Of a DNA stretch of 64,000 bases, positions 22,154 to 32,091 are shown in pieces (the stretch's first letter is position 1; each line of letters opens with the position of its first letter). The DNA comes from Actinomadura macrotermitis (GTDB lineage Bacteria > Actinomycetota > Actinomycetes > Streptosporangiales > Streptosporangiaceae), in NCBI RefSeq assembly GCF_009604375.1, contig NZ_WEGH01000003.1, positions 620,001 to 684,000 of the forward strand. The letters are read 5' to 3'. The notes beneath the pieces are model-generated. The model did no database searches, had not been told where the DNA came from, and worked only from the letters and a program-made list of their open reading frames with translations. The position numbers and the translations under genes are program-made.

Positions 22154-23461
22154 GTGGACCTTGGTGAGAGCACGGCCCTGCTGACCGACCGGTACGAACT
22201 GACGATGCTGCAGGCCGCCCTCAAGAGCGGCACCGCCGAGCGGCGCGCGGTGTTCGAGGTGTTCGCGCGGCGGCTGCCGCCGGGCCGCCGGTACGGCGTG
22301 GTGGCCGGGACCGGACGGCTGCTGGACGCCGTCGAGGCGTTCGCCTTCGGCCCCGCCGAGCTGGAGTTCCTCACCGGCGACGGCATCGTGGACGAGCCCA
22401 CCGCCGAGTGGCTGGGCACGTTCCGCTTCACCGGCGACATATGGGGATACGCCGAGGGCGAGTGCTATTTCCCCGACTCGCCGATCCTGACCGTCGAGGG
22501 GACGTTCGCCGAGGCCGTCCTGCTGGAGACGCTCGTGCTGTCGATCCTCAACCACGACTGCGCGATCGCGGCGGCGGCGTCGCGGATGGCGCACGCCGCG
22601 GACGGCCGCCCGCTGATCGAGATGGGGTCGCGGCGCACCCACGAGCGGGCCGCCGTCGCCGCCGCCCGCGCCGCCTACGTCGCCGGGTTCACCACCACCT
22701 CCAATCTGGAGGCGGGCCGCCGCCACGGCGTGCCGACGGCCGGCACCAGCGCGCACGCCTTCACCCTGCTGCACGACAGCGAGCGGCACGCCTTCCAGGC
22801 GCAGCTGGACTCGCTCGGCGAGGGCACCACGCTGCTGGTGGACACCTACGACGTGGAGCGGGCGGTGCGGACCGCGGTGGAGCTGGCCGGGCCGTCGCTC
22901 GGCGCGGTGCGCATCGACAGCGGCGACCTCGGCGTGGTGGCGCGCCGCGTCCGCGAGCAGCTGGACGCGCTCGGCGCGCACCAGACCCGCATCGTGGTGA
23001 CCGGCGACCTGGACGAGTACGGCATCGCCGCGCTCGCCGCCGCCCCGGTGGACGGCTACGGCGTCGGCACGTCCCTGGTGACCGGCTCGGGCGCGCCCAC
23101 CGCGTCGCTGGTCTACAAGCTCGTCGAGCGTGCCGACGGCACGGGCCCGGACGCGCCGATGCGGCCGGTCGCCAAGCGCTCGGCGGGCAAGCCCAGCCGC
23201 GGCGGCCGCAAGGCGGCGGTGCGCCGCATCGACGCGCACGGCACCGCCGCCGTCGAGGAGATCACCGTGGGCGAGCCGGCGCCCGGCGCCCGCGACCGGG
23301 TGCTGCAGGTGCCGCTGGTGCGCGGCGGCGAGGTCGTCGGCCGCGAGCCGCTCGGCGCCGCCCGGGAGCGGCACCTGGCCTCGGTCGCGGAGCTGCCGCC
23401 GACCGCGCTGCAGCTGTCCGGCGGCGACCCGGCGCTGCCGACGGAGTTCGCGCGCCACTGA
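22154..23461 (+). CDS. pncB: Nicotinate phosphoribosyltransferase
   Basis: 435 aa. Joins nicotinate and PRPP to form nicotinate mononucleotide in NAD salvage. Family motifs: ALLTDRYELTMLQAALKSG (about 8-26), FEVFARRLPPGRRYGVVAGTGRLL, MGSRRTHERAAVAAARAAYVAGFTTTSN (the PRPP loop region, about 155-182), HAFTLLHDSE, and RIDSGDLGVVARRVREQLD (about 255). The C-terminal section is Arg/Gly-rich. GTG 22154 is fixed by the -10 box; no ribosome site. pncA follows, so both halves of nicotinamide salvage are together. Confidence 0.94.
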   Translation: MDLGESTALLTDRYELTMLQAALKSGTAERRAVFEVFARRLPPGRRYGVVAGTGRLLDAVEAFAFGPAELEFLTGDGIVDEPTAEWLGTFRFTGDIWGYAEGECYFPDSPILTVEGTFAEAVLLETLVLSILNHDCAIAAAASRMAHAADGRPLIEMGSRRTHERAAVAAARAAYVAGFTTTSNLEAGRRHGVPTAGTSAHAFTLLHDSERHAFQAQLDSLGEGTTLLVDTYDVERAVRTAVELAGPSLGAVRIDSGDLGVVARRVREQLDALGAHQTRIVVTGDLDEYGIAALAAAPVDGYGVGTSLVTGSGAPTASLVYKLVERADGTGPDAPMRPVAKRSAGKPSRGGRKAAVRRIDAHGTAAVEEITVGEPAPGARDRVLQVPLVRGGEVVGREPLGAARERHLASVAELPPTALQLSGGDPALPTEFARH

Positions 23462-23541
23462 TCCCCCATGACCGGCCGGTCGCCATGAGTAGCGTTCCGG
23501 TTGGCTGGGGACATATCCGGGAACCGGGCCGAGGAGTGATC

Positions 23542-24120
23542 GTGAGCAGGGCATTGATCATCGTGGACGTGCAGAACGACTTCTGCGAGGGAGGGTCGCT
23601 GGCGGTGGGCGGCGGGGCCGAGGTGGCGGCCGGGATCTCGGCGTACGTCGCCGGCCACCGCGAGGAGTACGGCCACATCGTGGCGACCCGCGACCTGCAC
23701 CTGGACCCCGGCGGCCACTTCTCCGCCGAGCCCGACTACGCCACCACCTGGCCGCCGCACTGCGTGATCGGCACGCCCGGCGCCGACTTCCACCCCGACC
23801 TGGCGCTCGCGCCGATCGAGGCGGTGTTCAGCAAGGGCCGCATGTCCGCCGCCTACAGCGGGTTCGAGGGCGCCGCCGACGACGGCACGCCGCTCGGCGC
23901 CTGGCTGCGCGCCCGCGGCGTGGACGAGGTCGACGTCGTCGGCATCGCCACCGACCACTGCGTCCGCGCGACCGCCCTGGACGCCGTCGGCGACGGCCTG
24001 CGCACCCGGGTGCTGCTCGATCTCACCGCGGGCGTGGCCAAGGACAGCGTCGACCGGGCCCTGGAGGAACTGGCCGGCGCGGGCGCCGACCTGGCCGGCT
24101 CGCCCGTGGTCCGGTCCTGA
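23542..24120 (+). CDS. pncA: Nicotinamidase/isochorismatase-family hydrolase
   Basis: 192 aa. Hydrolyses nicotinamide to nicotinate, feeding PncB. Catalytic triad Asp9 (VDVQNDFC), Lys98 (FSKGRM) and Cys140 (TDHCVRA); metal ligands Asp51, His53 and His59 (DLHLDPGGH). These match nicotinamidases rather than other isochorismatases. GTG 23542 has GAGGAG 5 nt upstream; a longer in-frame reading from ATG 23485 is less likely. The gluconokinase gene begins 4 nt after the stop. Confidence 0.92.
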   Translation: MSRALIIVDVQNDFCEGGSLAVGGGAEVAAGISAYVAGHREEYGHIVATRDLHLDPGGHFSAEPDYATTWPPHCVIGTPGADFHPDLALAPIEAVFSKGRMSAAYSGFEGAADDGTPLGAWLRARGVDEVDVVGIATDHCVRATALDAVGDGLRTRVLLDLTAGVAKDSVDRALEELAGAGADLAGSPVVRS

Positions 24121-24124
24121 GGCC

Positions 24125-24628
24125 ATGGCGGACGAAGCGACCGTCGTCCTCGTCATGGGCGTCTCGGGCAGCGGCAAGACCACCGTCGGCCGGCTGCTCG
24201 CCGAGCGGCTCGGCTGGGCCTACGCCGAGGCCGACGAGTTCCACTCGCCCGAGAACATCGCCAAGATGCGCGAGGGCGTCCCGCTCACCGACGCCGACCG
24301 CGCGCCCTGGCTGCGCGCCATCGCCGAGTGGATCGCGGACCGGACCTCCCCCGGCGTGGTGTCCTGCTCGGCGCTGAAGCGCTCCTACCGCGACATGATG
24401 CGCGGCGTCCGGCTGGTCTACCTGGACGGCGACCGCGAGCTGATCGCCACCCGGATCAAGGCGCGCACCGGGCACTTCTTCCGGCCCGAGATGCTCGACA
24501 GCCAGTTCGCCGACCTGCAGCCGCCGGCCCCCGACGAGCACGCGCTGTACATCCCGGTCTCGGACTCGCCCGAGCGGATCGTGGACGAGATCGTCGACCG
24601 GCTCGGGCTCGTCCCGGACCAGCGGTAG
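24125..24628 (+). CDS. gntK: Gluconokinase
   Basis: 167 aa P-loop kinase phosphorylating D-gluconate for the pentose phosphate or Entner-Doudoroff route. Walker A GVSGSGKTT (residues 12-20), gluconate-specific ADEFHSPENIAKMREGVPLTDADRAPWL (about 36-63), CSALKRSYRD (about 82), and the lid RTGHFF with PEMLDSQFADLQ. Full length. It starts 4 nt after pncA and is probably co-transcribed with it. Converges with the helicase gene, 7-nt gap. Confidence 0.94.
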   Translation: MADEATVVLVMGVSGSGKTTVGRLLAERLGWAYAEADEFHSPENIAKMREGVPLTDADRAPWLRAIAEWIADRTSPGVVSCSALKRSYRDMMRGVRLVYLDGDRELIATRIKARTGHFFRPEMLDSQFADLQPPAPDEHALYIPVSDSPERIVDEIVDRLGLVPDQR

Positions 24629-24635
24629 CGCGCAC

Positions 24636-26411
24636 TCAGCCGCGCCGCTTGGCGGCCCAGTCGCGGATCTTGGCGATCCGCTCCCGGACCTCCTTGCCGG
24701 ACGCCTCGGCCAGCGGCGGCCCGCCGCAGGTGCGGCGCAGCTCGTTGTGGATCACCCCGTGCGGCTGGCCGGTGCGGTGGCTCCACGCGCCGACCAGGCC
24801 GTTCAGCTCCTTGCGCAGCGCGTGCAGGTCCTCGGCGGCGGTGCGGTCCTCGCGCGGGTCGCCGGTCTTGCGCTTGCGCTCGTTGGCGATCTGCTGCGCC
24901 TGCCGCTTGCGCAGCAGCTGCGACACCTGGTCGGGCTCCAGCAGGCCCGGGATGCCGAGGAACTCCTCCTCCTCGGCCGAGCCGGGCGCGGCCTGCATGC
25001 CGAACTCGCCGCCGTCGTACAGCACCCGGTCGAAGGTCGCCGACGCCTCGACGGTCTCGAACGCGAACTCCTCGCCGAGGTCGTCGGGGGTGTCGCGGCT
25101 GCGGTTGGCCTCGGCGAGCAGGTCGTCGTCGAGGCCGTCCTCGCGCACCGGCCGGTCCAGCACGTGGTCGCGCTCGGTCTCCATCTCGGCGGCGTGGCCC
25201 ATCAGCGTCGGCACCGACGGCAGGAACACCGACGCGGTCTCGCCGCGCCGCCGGGCGCGCACGAAACGGCCGATGGCCTGCGCGAAGAACAGCGGCGTGC
25301 TGGTGGAGGTGGCGTAGACGCCGACCGCCAGCCGCGGGATGTCCACGCCCTCGGACACCATGCGCACCGCGACCATCCAGCGGTCCTCGGAGTCGGCGAA
25401 CTGCTTGATCTTCTTGGACGCGCCCGGGTCGTCCGACAGCACGATGGTGGCGCCCTGCCCGCAGACGGCGCGCAGCATCTTGGCGTAGGCGCGGGCCGTC
25501 TCGTGGTCGGTGGCGATGACCAGGCCGCCCGCGTCGGGGATGGCCCGGCGCAGCTCGGTGAGGCGCCGGTCGGCGGCGGCGATGACCTGCTGGATCCAGT
25601 CGCCCTTGGGGTCCAGCGCGGCCCGCCAGGCCTGCGCGGTCTGGTCCTGGGTGAGCGGCTCGCCGAGGGTGGCGGTGATCTCGTCGCCGGCCCGGGTGCG
25701 CCAGCGCATCTCGCCCGCGTACGCCATGAAGATCACCGGCCGGACGACGCCGTCGGCGAGGGCCGGCCCGTACCCGTAGGTGTAGTCGGCGCGGCTGCGG
25801 CGGATGCCGTCGGGCCCCTCCTCGTACTGCACGAACGGGATCGGGTTGATGTCGGTGCGGAACGGGGTGCCCGACAGCGACAGCCGCCGGGTGGCCGGCT
25901 CGAACGCCTCGCGCACCGCGTCGCCCCACGACAGGCCGTCGCCGGCGTGGTGCACCTCGTCGAAGACCACCAGGGTCTTGCGGGCCTCGGTGCGGTTGCG
26001 GTGCAGCGGCGGCCGCGCGGCGACCGTGGCGTAGGTCACCGCGATGCCGTCGAAGTCCTTGCCGGCCTTGCCCTGCGCGTTCTGGAACTCGGGGTCGATC
26101 TTGATGCCGACGCGCGACGCCGCCTCGGCCCACTGCCGCTTGAGGTGCTCGGTCGGGCACACGATCGTGATCGCCTGCACGATGCGGCGCTCCAGCAGCT
26201 CGCGGGCGAGGCGCAGCGCGAAGGTGGTCTTGCCGGCCCCGGGCGTGGCGACCGTGAGGAAGTCGCGCGGGCCCGGCTGCCGGCCGTCGGAGCCGAAGTA
26301 GGCCTCCAGCGCCTGCTGCTGCCAGGCGCGCAGGGACGGGGCGGTCCCCCAGGCGGCCCGTTCGGGGAACGCGGGGGGCATGTCGGGTGCGGCGAAAGTG
26401 CTCACGGTCAT
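24636..26411 (-). CDS. DEAD/DEAH-box helicase (superfamily 2)
   Basis: 591 aa. Walker A ATPGAGKTT (55-63), DEVH box (151-154), motif III SGTPFR (about 180), and motif VI QAIGRFVRARRRGE (about 385) are all present, so the ATPase/helicase core is complete. A C-terminal 150-residue region is acidic, then basic (LRKRQAQQIANERKRKTG), and ends in a helical domain conserved among actinomycete relatives. The protein resembles type III restriction/XPB-like helicases but no nuclease or methylase is nearby, so it is likely a housekeeping DNA repair helicase. Start uncertain: ATG 26411 or GTG 26405, with TAGCCT at 26415-26420. Confidence 0.88.
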   Translation of the reverse strand: MTVSTFAAPDMPPAFPERAAWGTAPSLRAWQQQALEAYFGSDGRQPGPRDFLTVATPGAGKTTFALRLARELLERRIVQAITIVCPTEHLKRQWAEAASRVGIKIDPEFQNAQGKAGKDFDGIAVTYATVAARPPLHRNRTEARKTLVVFDEVHHAGDGLSWGDAVREAFEPATRRLSLSGTPFRTDINPIPFVQYEEGPDGIRRSRADYTYGYGPALADGVVRPVIFMAYAGEMRWRTRAGDEITATLGEPLTQDQTAQAWRAALDPKGDWIQQVIAAADRRLTELRRAIPDAGGLVIATDHETARAYAKMLRAVCGQGATIVLSDDPGASKKIKQFADSEDRWMVAVRMVSEGVDIPRLAVGVYATSTSTPLFFAQAIGRFVRARRRGETASVFLPSVPTLMGHAAEMETERDHVLDRPVREDGLDDDLLAEANRSRDTPDDLGEEFAFETVEASATFDRVLYDGGEFGMQAAPGSAEEEEFLGIPGLLEPDQVSQLLRKRQAQQIANERKRKTGDPREDRTAAEDLHALRKELNGLVGAWSHRTGQPHGVIHNELRRTCGGPPLAEASGKEVRERIAKIRDWAAKRRG

Positions 26412-26417
26412 CGAAGG

Positions 26418-27467
26418 CTACCGATCCCCACCGACAGATCGCGCCCCGGTGGCCGTCAACGGCAGCCGCAGCGACTTGCGGCCCGGCGCGCGGTAGGCCG
26501 CCCAGGCGGCCCGGATGCGCCGTCCCTGGCCCCCGGTGAATTCACGCATGCACTCGTCCCATCCGTAGTCCATGAAGTTGTGCACCGGGTCGTAACCCGG
26601 CTGCTCGCAGCTGTCGCGCCCGGCCGGGCACGCCGCGGCCGGCCGCGCCTCGTAGGGGGTGTCGGCGATGCCGTCGCCCGGCTCCTCGCAGCCGTTCTCG
26701 AAGGTGTGCAGCAGCCCGAGCCAGTGCCCGATCTCGTGCACCGCGGTGTAGCCGCGGCCGAAGTGCCGCAGCGGGCCGCCCGGCAGGGTCCGGTGGTCGA
26801 CGACGACGCCGTCGATCCCGGGGTCGCGGGCGTAGGCCTGCGGGAACGTGGAGAAGCCGAGCACGTCGTCCTCGCCCGCCGCGGTGTAGAGGTTGAGGGT
26901 ACCGGCGCCGCCGCGGCCGAGCGCCGCCTTCATCGGCCGCTCGTACCGCTGCGGGGCGCGGAACCAGGCCGCGTTGTCGGTCACGTCGGTGGCGACCAGC
27001 TTGAACCGGACGCCGGTGTCGGCGCCGCCGCGGCGCCCGCCGTAGGCGTCGTTCAGCGTGGCGATCTGCCGGTCCAGCGCGGCCCGCGACAGCCGCCCCA
27101 CCGCGCCGGCGGTGACGACGTGCAGCCGGACCGGGACGGTGATGTGCCGGGCGACCCGCCGGGCGTCCTCCAGCCGCTGCTCGTCGTCGCTGCCGAAGCG
27201 CAGGCGCAGGACGCCGCGCAGGTCGTCCAGCATCGCCGTCGCCTGCCCGGCGCCGAGGCCGGGGCGGTCGCGGTCGGGGCCGCCGCCCGGTCCCGCCTCC
27301 GGGCCCGCGCCCGGGCCGGTCGCGACCCGCGCCCCCGGCGGCGCGGACGGGCACGCGGGCTGCGCCAGCGCCCTCCCCCGTACCGGCCTCTGCTCACTCG
27401 CCGCGCCCGAAGCGACGCAGAAGGTGACCGACAGTGCGCACAGCGAAACGGCGAAGCCGCGCCTCAT
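26418..27467 (-). CDS. Secreted zinc metalloprotease, M43 (pappalysin-like)
   Basis: 349 aa. Signal peptide about 1-24 (RRGFAVSLCALSVTFCVASGAAS). A Pro/Gly-rich linker (about 37-75) precedes the protease domain. Zinc motif HEIGHWLGLLH (His244, Glu245, His248, His254) and the Met-turn NFMDYGWDECM (Met299) are intact; Cys260, 280, 287 and 306 likely form disulfides. M43 enzymes from bacteria cleave extracellular proteins. ATG 27467 follows a GGGGGA ribosome site. The stop lies inside the promoter of the helicase gene downstream. Confidence 0.9.
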   Translation of the reverse strand: MRRGFAVSLCALSVTFCVASGAASEQRPVRGRALAQPACPSAPPGARVATGPGAGPEAGPGGGPDRDRPGLGAGQATAMLDDLRGVLRLRFGSDDEQRLEDARRVARHITVPVRLHVVTAGAVGRLSRAALDRQIATLNDAYGGRRGGADTGVRFKLVATDVTDNAAWFRAPQRYERPMKAALGRGGAGTLNLYTAAGEDDVLGFSTFPQAYARDPGIDGVVVDHRTLPGGPLRHFGRGYTAVHEIGHWLGLLHTFENGCEEPGDGIADTPYEARPAAACPAGRDSCEQPGYDPVHNFMDYGWDECMREFTGGQGRRIRAAWAAYRAPGRKSLRLPLTATGARSVGGDR

Positions 27468-27558
27468 GTATCCCCCGATGCCGAAAGACGTGAATCGTGT
27501 GACCGATCATCCCCCGCCGGTCACCGGTTCAGTGCGCGCTTCGCCGTACGCGTACCCG

Positions 27559-27825
27559 CTACTTGTCGCCGTCGCCCTTGCCGCCGGGCTGCATCGACTC
27601 GTAGATCTCCTTGCACTCCGGGCAGACCGGGTACTTCTTGGGATCGCGGTTGGGCACCCAGACCTTGCCGCACAGTGCGATCACCGGGGTGCCGGTCACC
27701 GCGCTCTCGGTGATCTTCTGCTTCTTCACGTAGTGGGCGAACCGCTCGTGGTCGCCGTCACCGTGCGAGAGATCCGGTACCTGGTCGGTCCGGGTGTCCT
27801 GGTCGGGAAGGATCTTCGTGCTCAC
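27559..27825 (-). CDS. DUF3039 small zinc-ribbon-like protein
   Basis: 88 aa. Conserved DUF3039 core HERFAHYVKKQKITESAVTGTPVIALCGKVW, then VCPECKEIY; the single Cys of ALCGK and the CPEC pair suggest a zinc site. Actinobacteria-specific, role unknown. GTG 27825 is chosen because TAAGGT lies 7 nt upstream (leaderless); GTG 27834 falls inside that box. The YqgE gene ends 10 nt upstream on the same strand. Confidence 0.85.
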   Translation of the reverse strand: MSTKILPDQDTRTDQVPDLSHGDGDHERFAHYVKKQKITESAVTGTPVIALCGKVWVPNRDPKKYPVCPECKEIYESMQPGGKGDGDK

Positions 27826-27832
27826 GTCAGCC

Positions 27833-27838
27833 ACCTTA
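27833..27838 (-). promoter_or_regulatory. -10 box of DUF3039 gene
   Basis: TAAGGT on the reverse strand, overlapping the stop codon of the YqgE gene; 7 nt before GTG 27825. Confidence 0.45.
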
Positions 27839-28420
27839 GTTGAGCGTCGGGTCGTCAGGGTACGTCGAGACGAACGCCAGGTCGCCGCCCTGCCGGCGCA
27901 GCACCTCCTGCCAGAGGCGGTCCGGATCGGCGGCGAACACGTCGCCCGCCTCGGCCGGCACCAGGTACCACGCGCCGTCCTGGATCTCGGCCAGCAGCTG
28001 GCCCTCGGTCCAGCCCGCGTAGCCGGCGAAGACGCGCAGCTGCAGCAGCTCGGGGGCGAGCAGCGCCGGCGGGGCGTCCAGGTCGACCAGGCCGACCCGG
28101 GCCACCTCGGAGTCGCCGTCCAGCGCCCGCCAGCCGAGCGGCTCGTCGTCGCCGGGCAGCCGGGCGAGCGCGAGCGCGTTGTCCAGCGCGACCGGGCCGC
28201 CCTGGAACAGCACGGGCGGCCCGGTGGCCAGCTCCGCCCACGGCGGCAGCACCCGGTCGACCGGGATCTCGGTCGGCCGGTTGAGGACGACCCCGAGCGT
28301 GCCGCCGTCGCTGTCGTGCTCGACGACCAGGACGACGGTGCGCCGGAAGTTGGGGTCGTCGAGCTGCGGGGTCGCGACCAGTAGGAGCCCCACCCTGATG
28401 CCGTCATCCATGCCAACCAT
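27836..28420 (-). CDS. YqgE/AlgH-family protein
   Basis: 194 aa. Family signature: GLLLVATPQLDDPNFRRTVVLVVEHDSDGGTLGVVLNRPTEI at residues about 10-52, FQGGPVALDNALALARL, then the late VFAGYAGWTEGQLLAEIQDGAWYLVPAE (about 135-162), all conserved. Structure known for the fold, function not. ATG 28420 or ATG 28411 could be the start, neither with a ribosome site; GTGs further upstream lie in unconserved sequence. Confidence 0.9.
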   Translation of the reverse strand: MVGMDDGIRVGLLLVATPQLDDPNFRRTVVLVVEHDSDGGTLGVVLNRPTEIPVDRVLPPWAELATGPPVLFQGGPVALDNALALARLPGDDEPLGWRALDGDSEVARVGLVDLDAPPALLAPELLQLRVFAGYAGWTEGQLLAEIQDGAWYLVPAEAGDVFAADPDRLWQEVLRRQGGDLAFVSTYPDDPTLN

Positions 28421-28578
28421 GATGCGTTGTGCGGACCGCCAGCGGTACGACCCCCCGCTCGTTAGCCTGGTACCTGTTCCTATCGTTAAGGAAATGGGCA
28501 CAATACGGGCCTAGGTGAACAATGATCTAGGATCATCGGCCACCCGTCCGGCAGCGCCGGCGGGCCGGGGAGGACGCG

Positions 28579-29304
28579 ATGCAGTTGCCCAGGGTCATCA
28601 TCGCCGCCGTGTTCTTCGTGATCGGGGTGCTGATCGCCATCCCCCCGCTGATCGACTGGACCTCGGAGTCGAAGGCCGCCGGCACCACCTCTCCATCGCC
28701 CTCCGCCTCCGGGTCGGCGCCCGCCTCGCCCGGCGCCTCGCCGTCGGGCGGCAAGACCCCCACCGCCAGGCCCTCCACGAGCCACACCCCGGGCAGGCCG
28801 GCCTCCCCCTCGCCGGGCACGTCGTCGCCCAAGCCCCCCACCACCGCCCCGGTGCAGCCGCTCACCATCACCATCGGCCAGGTGCGCTGCCCGGCGCGCA
28901 AGGTGGACGTGACCGTCCGCAACTCCGGGTCGCGCAGTGAGAACTACGCCATCGAGCGCGACGACGACTCGGCGGCGACGCCGGGCACGATCGCGGCGGG
29001 CGCGTCCCGCACCACCACGCTGACGCTGCGCGAGGACCGCCGCACCCGCCTCCAGGTGACCTGGAAGAACGAGCCGGTCATGGCCAAGACCCTCACCGCG
29101 AACTGCAAGCACCGCAGCACCGCGGCGCCCGCGCCGACCAGGAAGCCGACCAAGCTGCCGCACACCGGCCCCGACAACGCGCTGCTGTGGGCGCGCGCGG
29201 CGACCGGCGGCGCCGCCATGATCACCGGCCTGATCATCATCTGGTACGGCGGCATCTGGCCGCGCCGCCGCGAGCAGGTCTTCGGCCGCAAGGGCGGCGA
29301 GTAG
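28579..29304 (+). CDS. LPHTG-anchored surface protein 1
   Basis: 241 aa. N-terminal hydrophobic signal (residues 5-25), a Ser/Pro/Thr linker to about 93, a small beta domain about 94-178 with paired Cys104 and Cys176, then a second linker, sortase motif LPHTG (193-197), membrane helix (about 209-226) and Arg tail (RRR). Sortase would cut between Thr and Gly and link it to peptidoglycan. The domain recurs in the next gene (IGQVxCPAR motif), so the two are tandem paralogues. No sortase gene is in the window. Confidence 0.78.
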   Translation: MQLPRVIIAAVFFVIGVLIAIPPLIDWTSESKAAGTTSPSPSASGSAPASPGASPSGGKTPTARPSTSHTPGRPASPSPGTSSPKPPTTAPVQPLTITIGQVRCPARKVDVTVRNSGSRSENYAIERDDDSAATPGTIAAGASRTTTLTLREDRRTRLQVTWKNEPVMAKTLTANCKHRSTAAPAPTRKPTKLPHTGPDNALLWARAATGGAAMITGLIIIWYGGIWPRRREQVFGRKGGE

Positions 29305-29396
29305 CCGGCCCGGCGGCCCGCGAGGACTTCCGGCGGCGCGGAACGGGTAGATCACCCCCGACAGATCCGTACACGGATAATTTCGGGGGGAAATCC

Positions 29397-29945
29397 GTGC
29401 TGATCCCGGTTCTCATGCTGCCGCCGCCCACGCCCGCGTCCACCTCGGCCGCCCTGCCGCAGCCGTCCCTGACCGCGGTGATCGGCCAGGTCGGCTGCCC
29501 GGCGCGGCAGGTCCCGGTGACGGTGGTGAACGGCACCGGCGAGGCGCTGCCCTACGACCTGTTCACCGGCTTCGAGCGCGTCCGGGCCGAGCAGGTCCCG
29601 GCGAACCGGACGGTCACCCGCACGGTGCGCCTGGCCGAGGGCCAGCGCACCATGGTCACCGTCCGGTCCGGGGGCCGCGTCATCGCCGCGACCCGCCGCA
29701 CCGCGCACTGCCGCAAAGGCGCCGCACGGCACGCCGGGCGCCACGGCGGGGAGACGGGCGAGGCCGCCCACGCCAAGGCCGAGGGACCCGGCTCGCGGCT
29801 CCCGCACACCGGCCCCGGCCTGTCCGCCGGTGCCTGGATGGTCGTCGGCGGCCTCGCCGGCGGCGGCGTGCTGCTGTTCTGGGGGATGCTCTGGCCGGGC
29901 AGCGGACGCGGCGACTGGGCCGCGCCCGTCCGCCGCACCCGCTAG
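29397..29945 (+). CDS. LPHTG-anchored surface protein 2
   Basis: 182 aa. Shares with its neighbour the IGQVGCPARQVPVTVVNG start, two Cys (34, 105), an LPHTG motif (135-139), a membrane helix (about 146-164) and a short basic tail. The N-terminus VLIPVLMLPPP is unusually short for a signal peptide, so export needs confirming or the start may be mis-set. GTG 29397 has GGGGGGAAA 5 nt upstream. Reads as an early tandem duplication with loss of the long Ser/Pro stalk. Confidence 0.7.
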   Translation: MLIPVLMLPPPTPASTSAALPQPSLTAVIGQVGCPARQVPVTVVNGTGEALPYDLFTGFERVRAEQVPANRTVTRTVRLAEGQRTMVTVRSGGRVIAATRRTAHCRKGAARHAGRHGGETGEAAHAKAEGPGSRLPHTGPGLSAGAWMVVGGLAGGGVLLFWGMLWPGSGRGDWAAPVRRTR

Positions 29946-29953
29946 CCGCGCGC

Positions 29954-31357
<1,404 letters not shown>

Positions 31358-31397
31358 GACTATTGCTCCCTCTGCTACCGGGTTCGTCCGGGGACGC

Positions 31398-32033
31398 TCA
31401 GACCGCCCCGGCCGCGGCCGTGATCACCTCGACGGCGGCGGGCTCGGGCAGCCGCACGGTGTCCAGCACGAGGTGGTAGAGCCGCGGGTCGGCGGGATCG
31501 GCCCCGTAGAAATGCTTCACATAGGCCGCGCGGGCGCGGTCGTTGTCGTCGAGCATACGCTCAACGTCGCGCCGGGGCGTCCCGATCGCCGCGGCCGCGG
31601 CCCGTTCCAGCCTGGCCGCACGGGTGCCGTCCAGCCGCACGTGCAGCACACCGGGGCGATCGGCCAGCACCACCGCGCCCGCCCGGCCGAGGATCACCCC
31701 GCCGTCGCCGTCCGCGACGGCGGTGATGAACCGCTCGGTCCGGCGGACGAACTCCTCCTCGGGCAGGATCGCCTGCTCGGGCAGGTAGGCGTCGATCCCG
31801 GCGAAGCTGACGGTGGGCAGCCGCGCGGCGCCCGCCAGGATGCGGCCGAGGCCGCTCTCGGCCCGGCCGTCGTGGGTGAGCGCCTCCTCCAGCGGGCAGC
31901 CGATCGCGGCGGCCACCGCCGCCGGGATGGCGCGGTCGACGAACGGCAGGCCGAGCCGGGCGGCGACGGCGGGGCCGATGGCGGCGCCGCCCGCGCCGTA
32001 GGCCGCGGAGATGGTCACCACGCGCGCGCTCAC
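31398..32033 (-). CDS. Cytidylate kinase-like family protein
   Basis: 211 aa of the cytidylate kinase-like (PF13189-type) family. The P-loop equivalent is VTISAAYGAGGAAIGPAVAARLGLPFVDR; note that the canonical GKT/S lysine is replaced (GAGGAAIG), as usual for this family. FAGIDAYLPEQ, GRAGAVVLAD and the lid-like RRDVERMLDDNDRARAAYVKHFYGADP (about 150-176) follow. Substrate unknown. Between the malic enzyme and thioredoxin genes, same strand. Confidence 0.82.
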   Translation of the reverse strand: MSARVVTISAAYGAGGAAIGPAVAARLGLPFVDRAIPAAVAAAIGCPLEEALTHDGRAESGLGRILAGAARLPTVSFAGIDAYLPEQAILPEEEFVRRTERFITAVADGDGGVILGRAGAVVLADRPGVLHVRLDGTRAARLERAAAAAIGTPRRDVERMLDDNDRARAAYVKHFYGADPADPRLYHLVLDTVRLPEPAAVEVITAAAGAV

Positions 32034-32091
32034 CCCGTGGTGATGCCCATCCCGCGGCCTGCCGGAACACGGGCCCTCGGCACCACGGCCC

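Noticed and set aside
24636..26411. Part of a restriction or phage-defence system
   Set aside because: No nuclease, methylase or other defence gene lies near; neighbours are housekeeping genes.
31398..32033. True cytidylate kinase (cmk)
   Set aside because: P-loop lysine and CMP-binding motifs of Cmk are missing; it is the cytidylate kinase-like family of unknown substrate.
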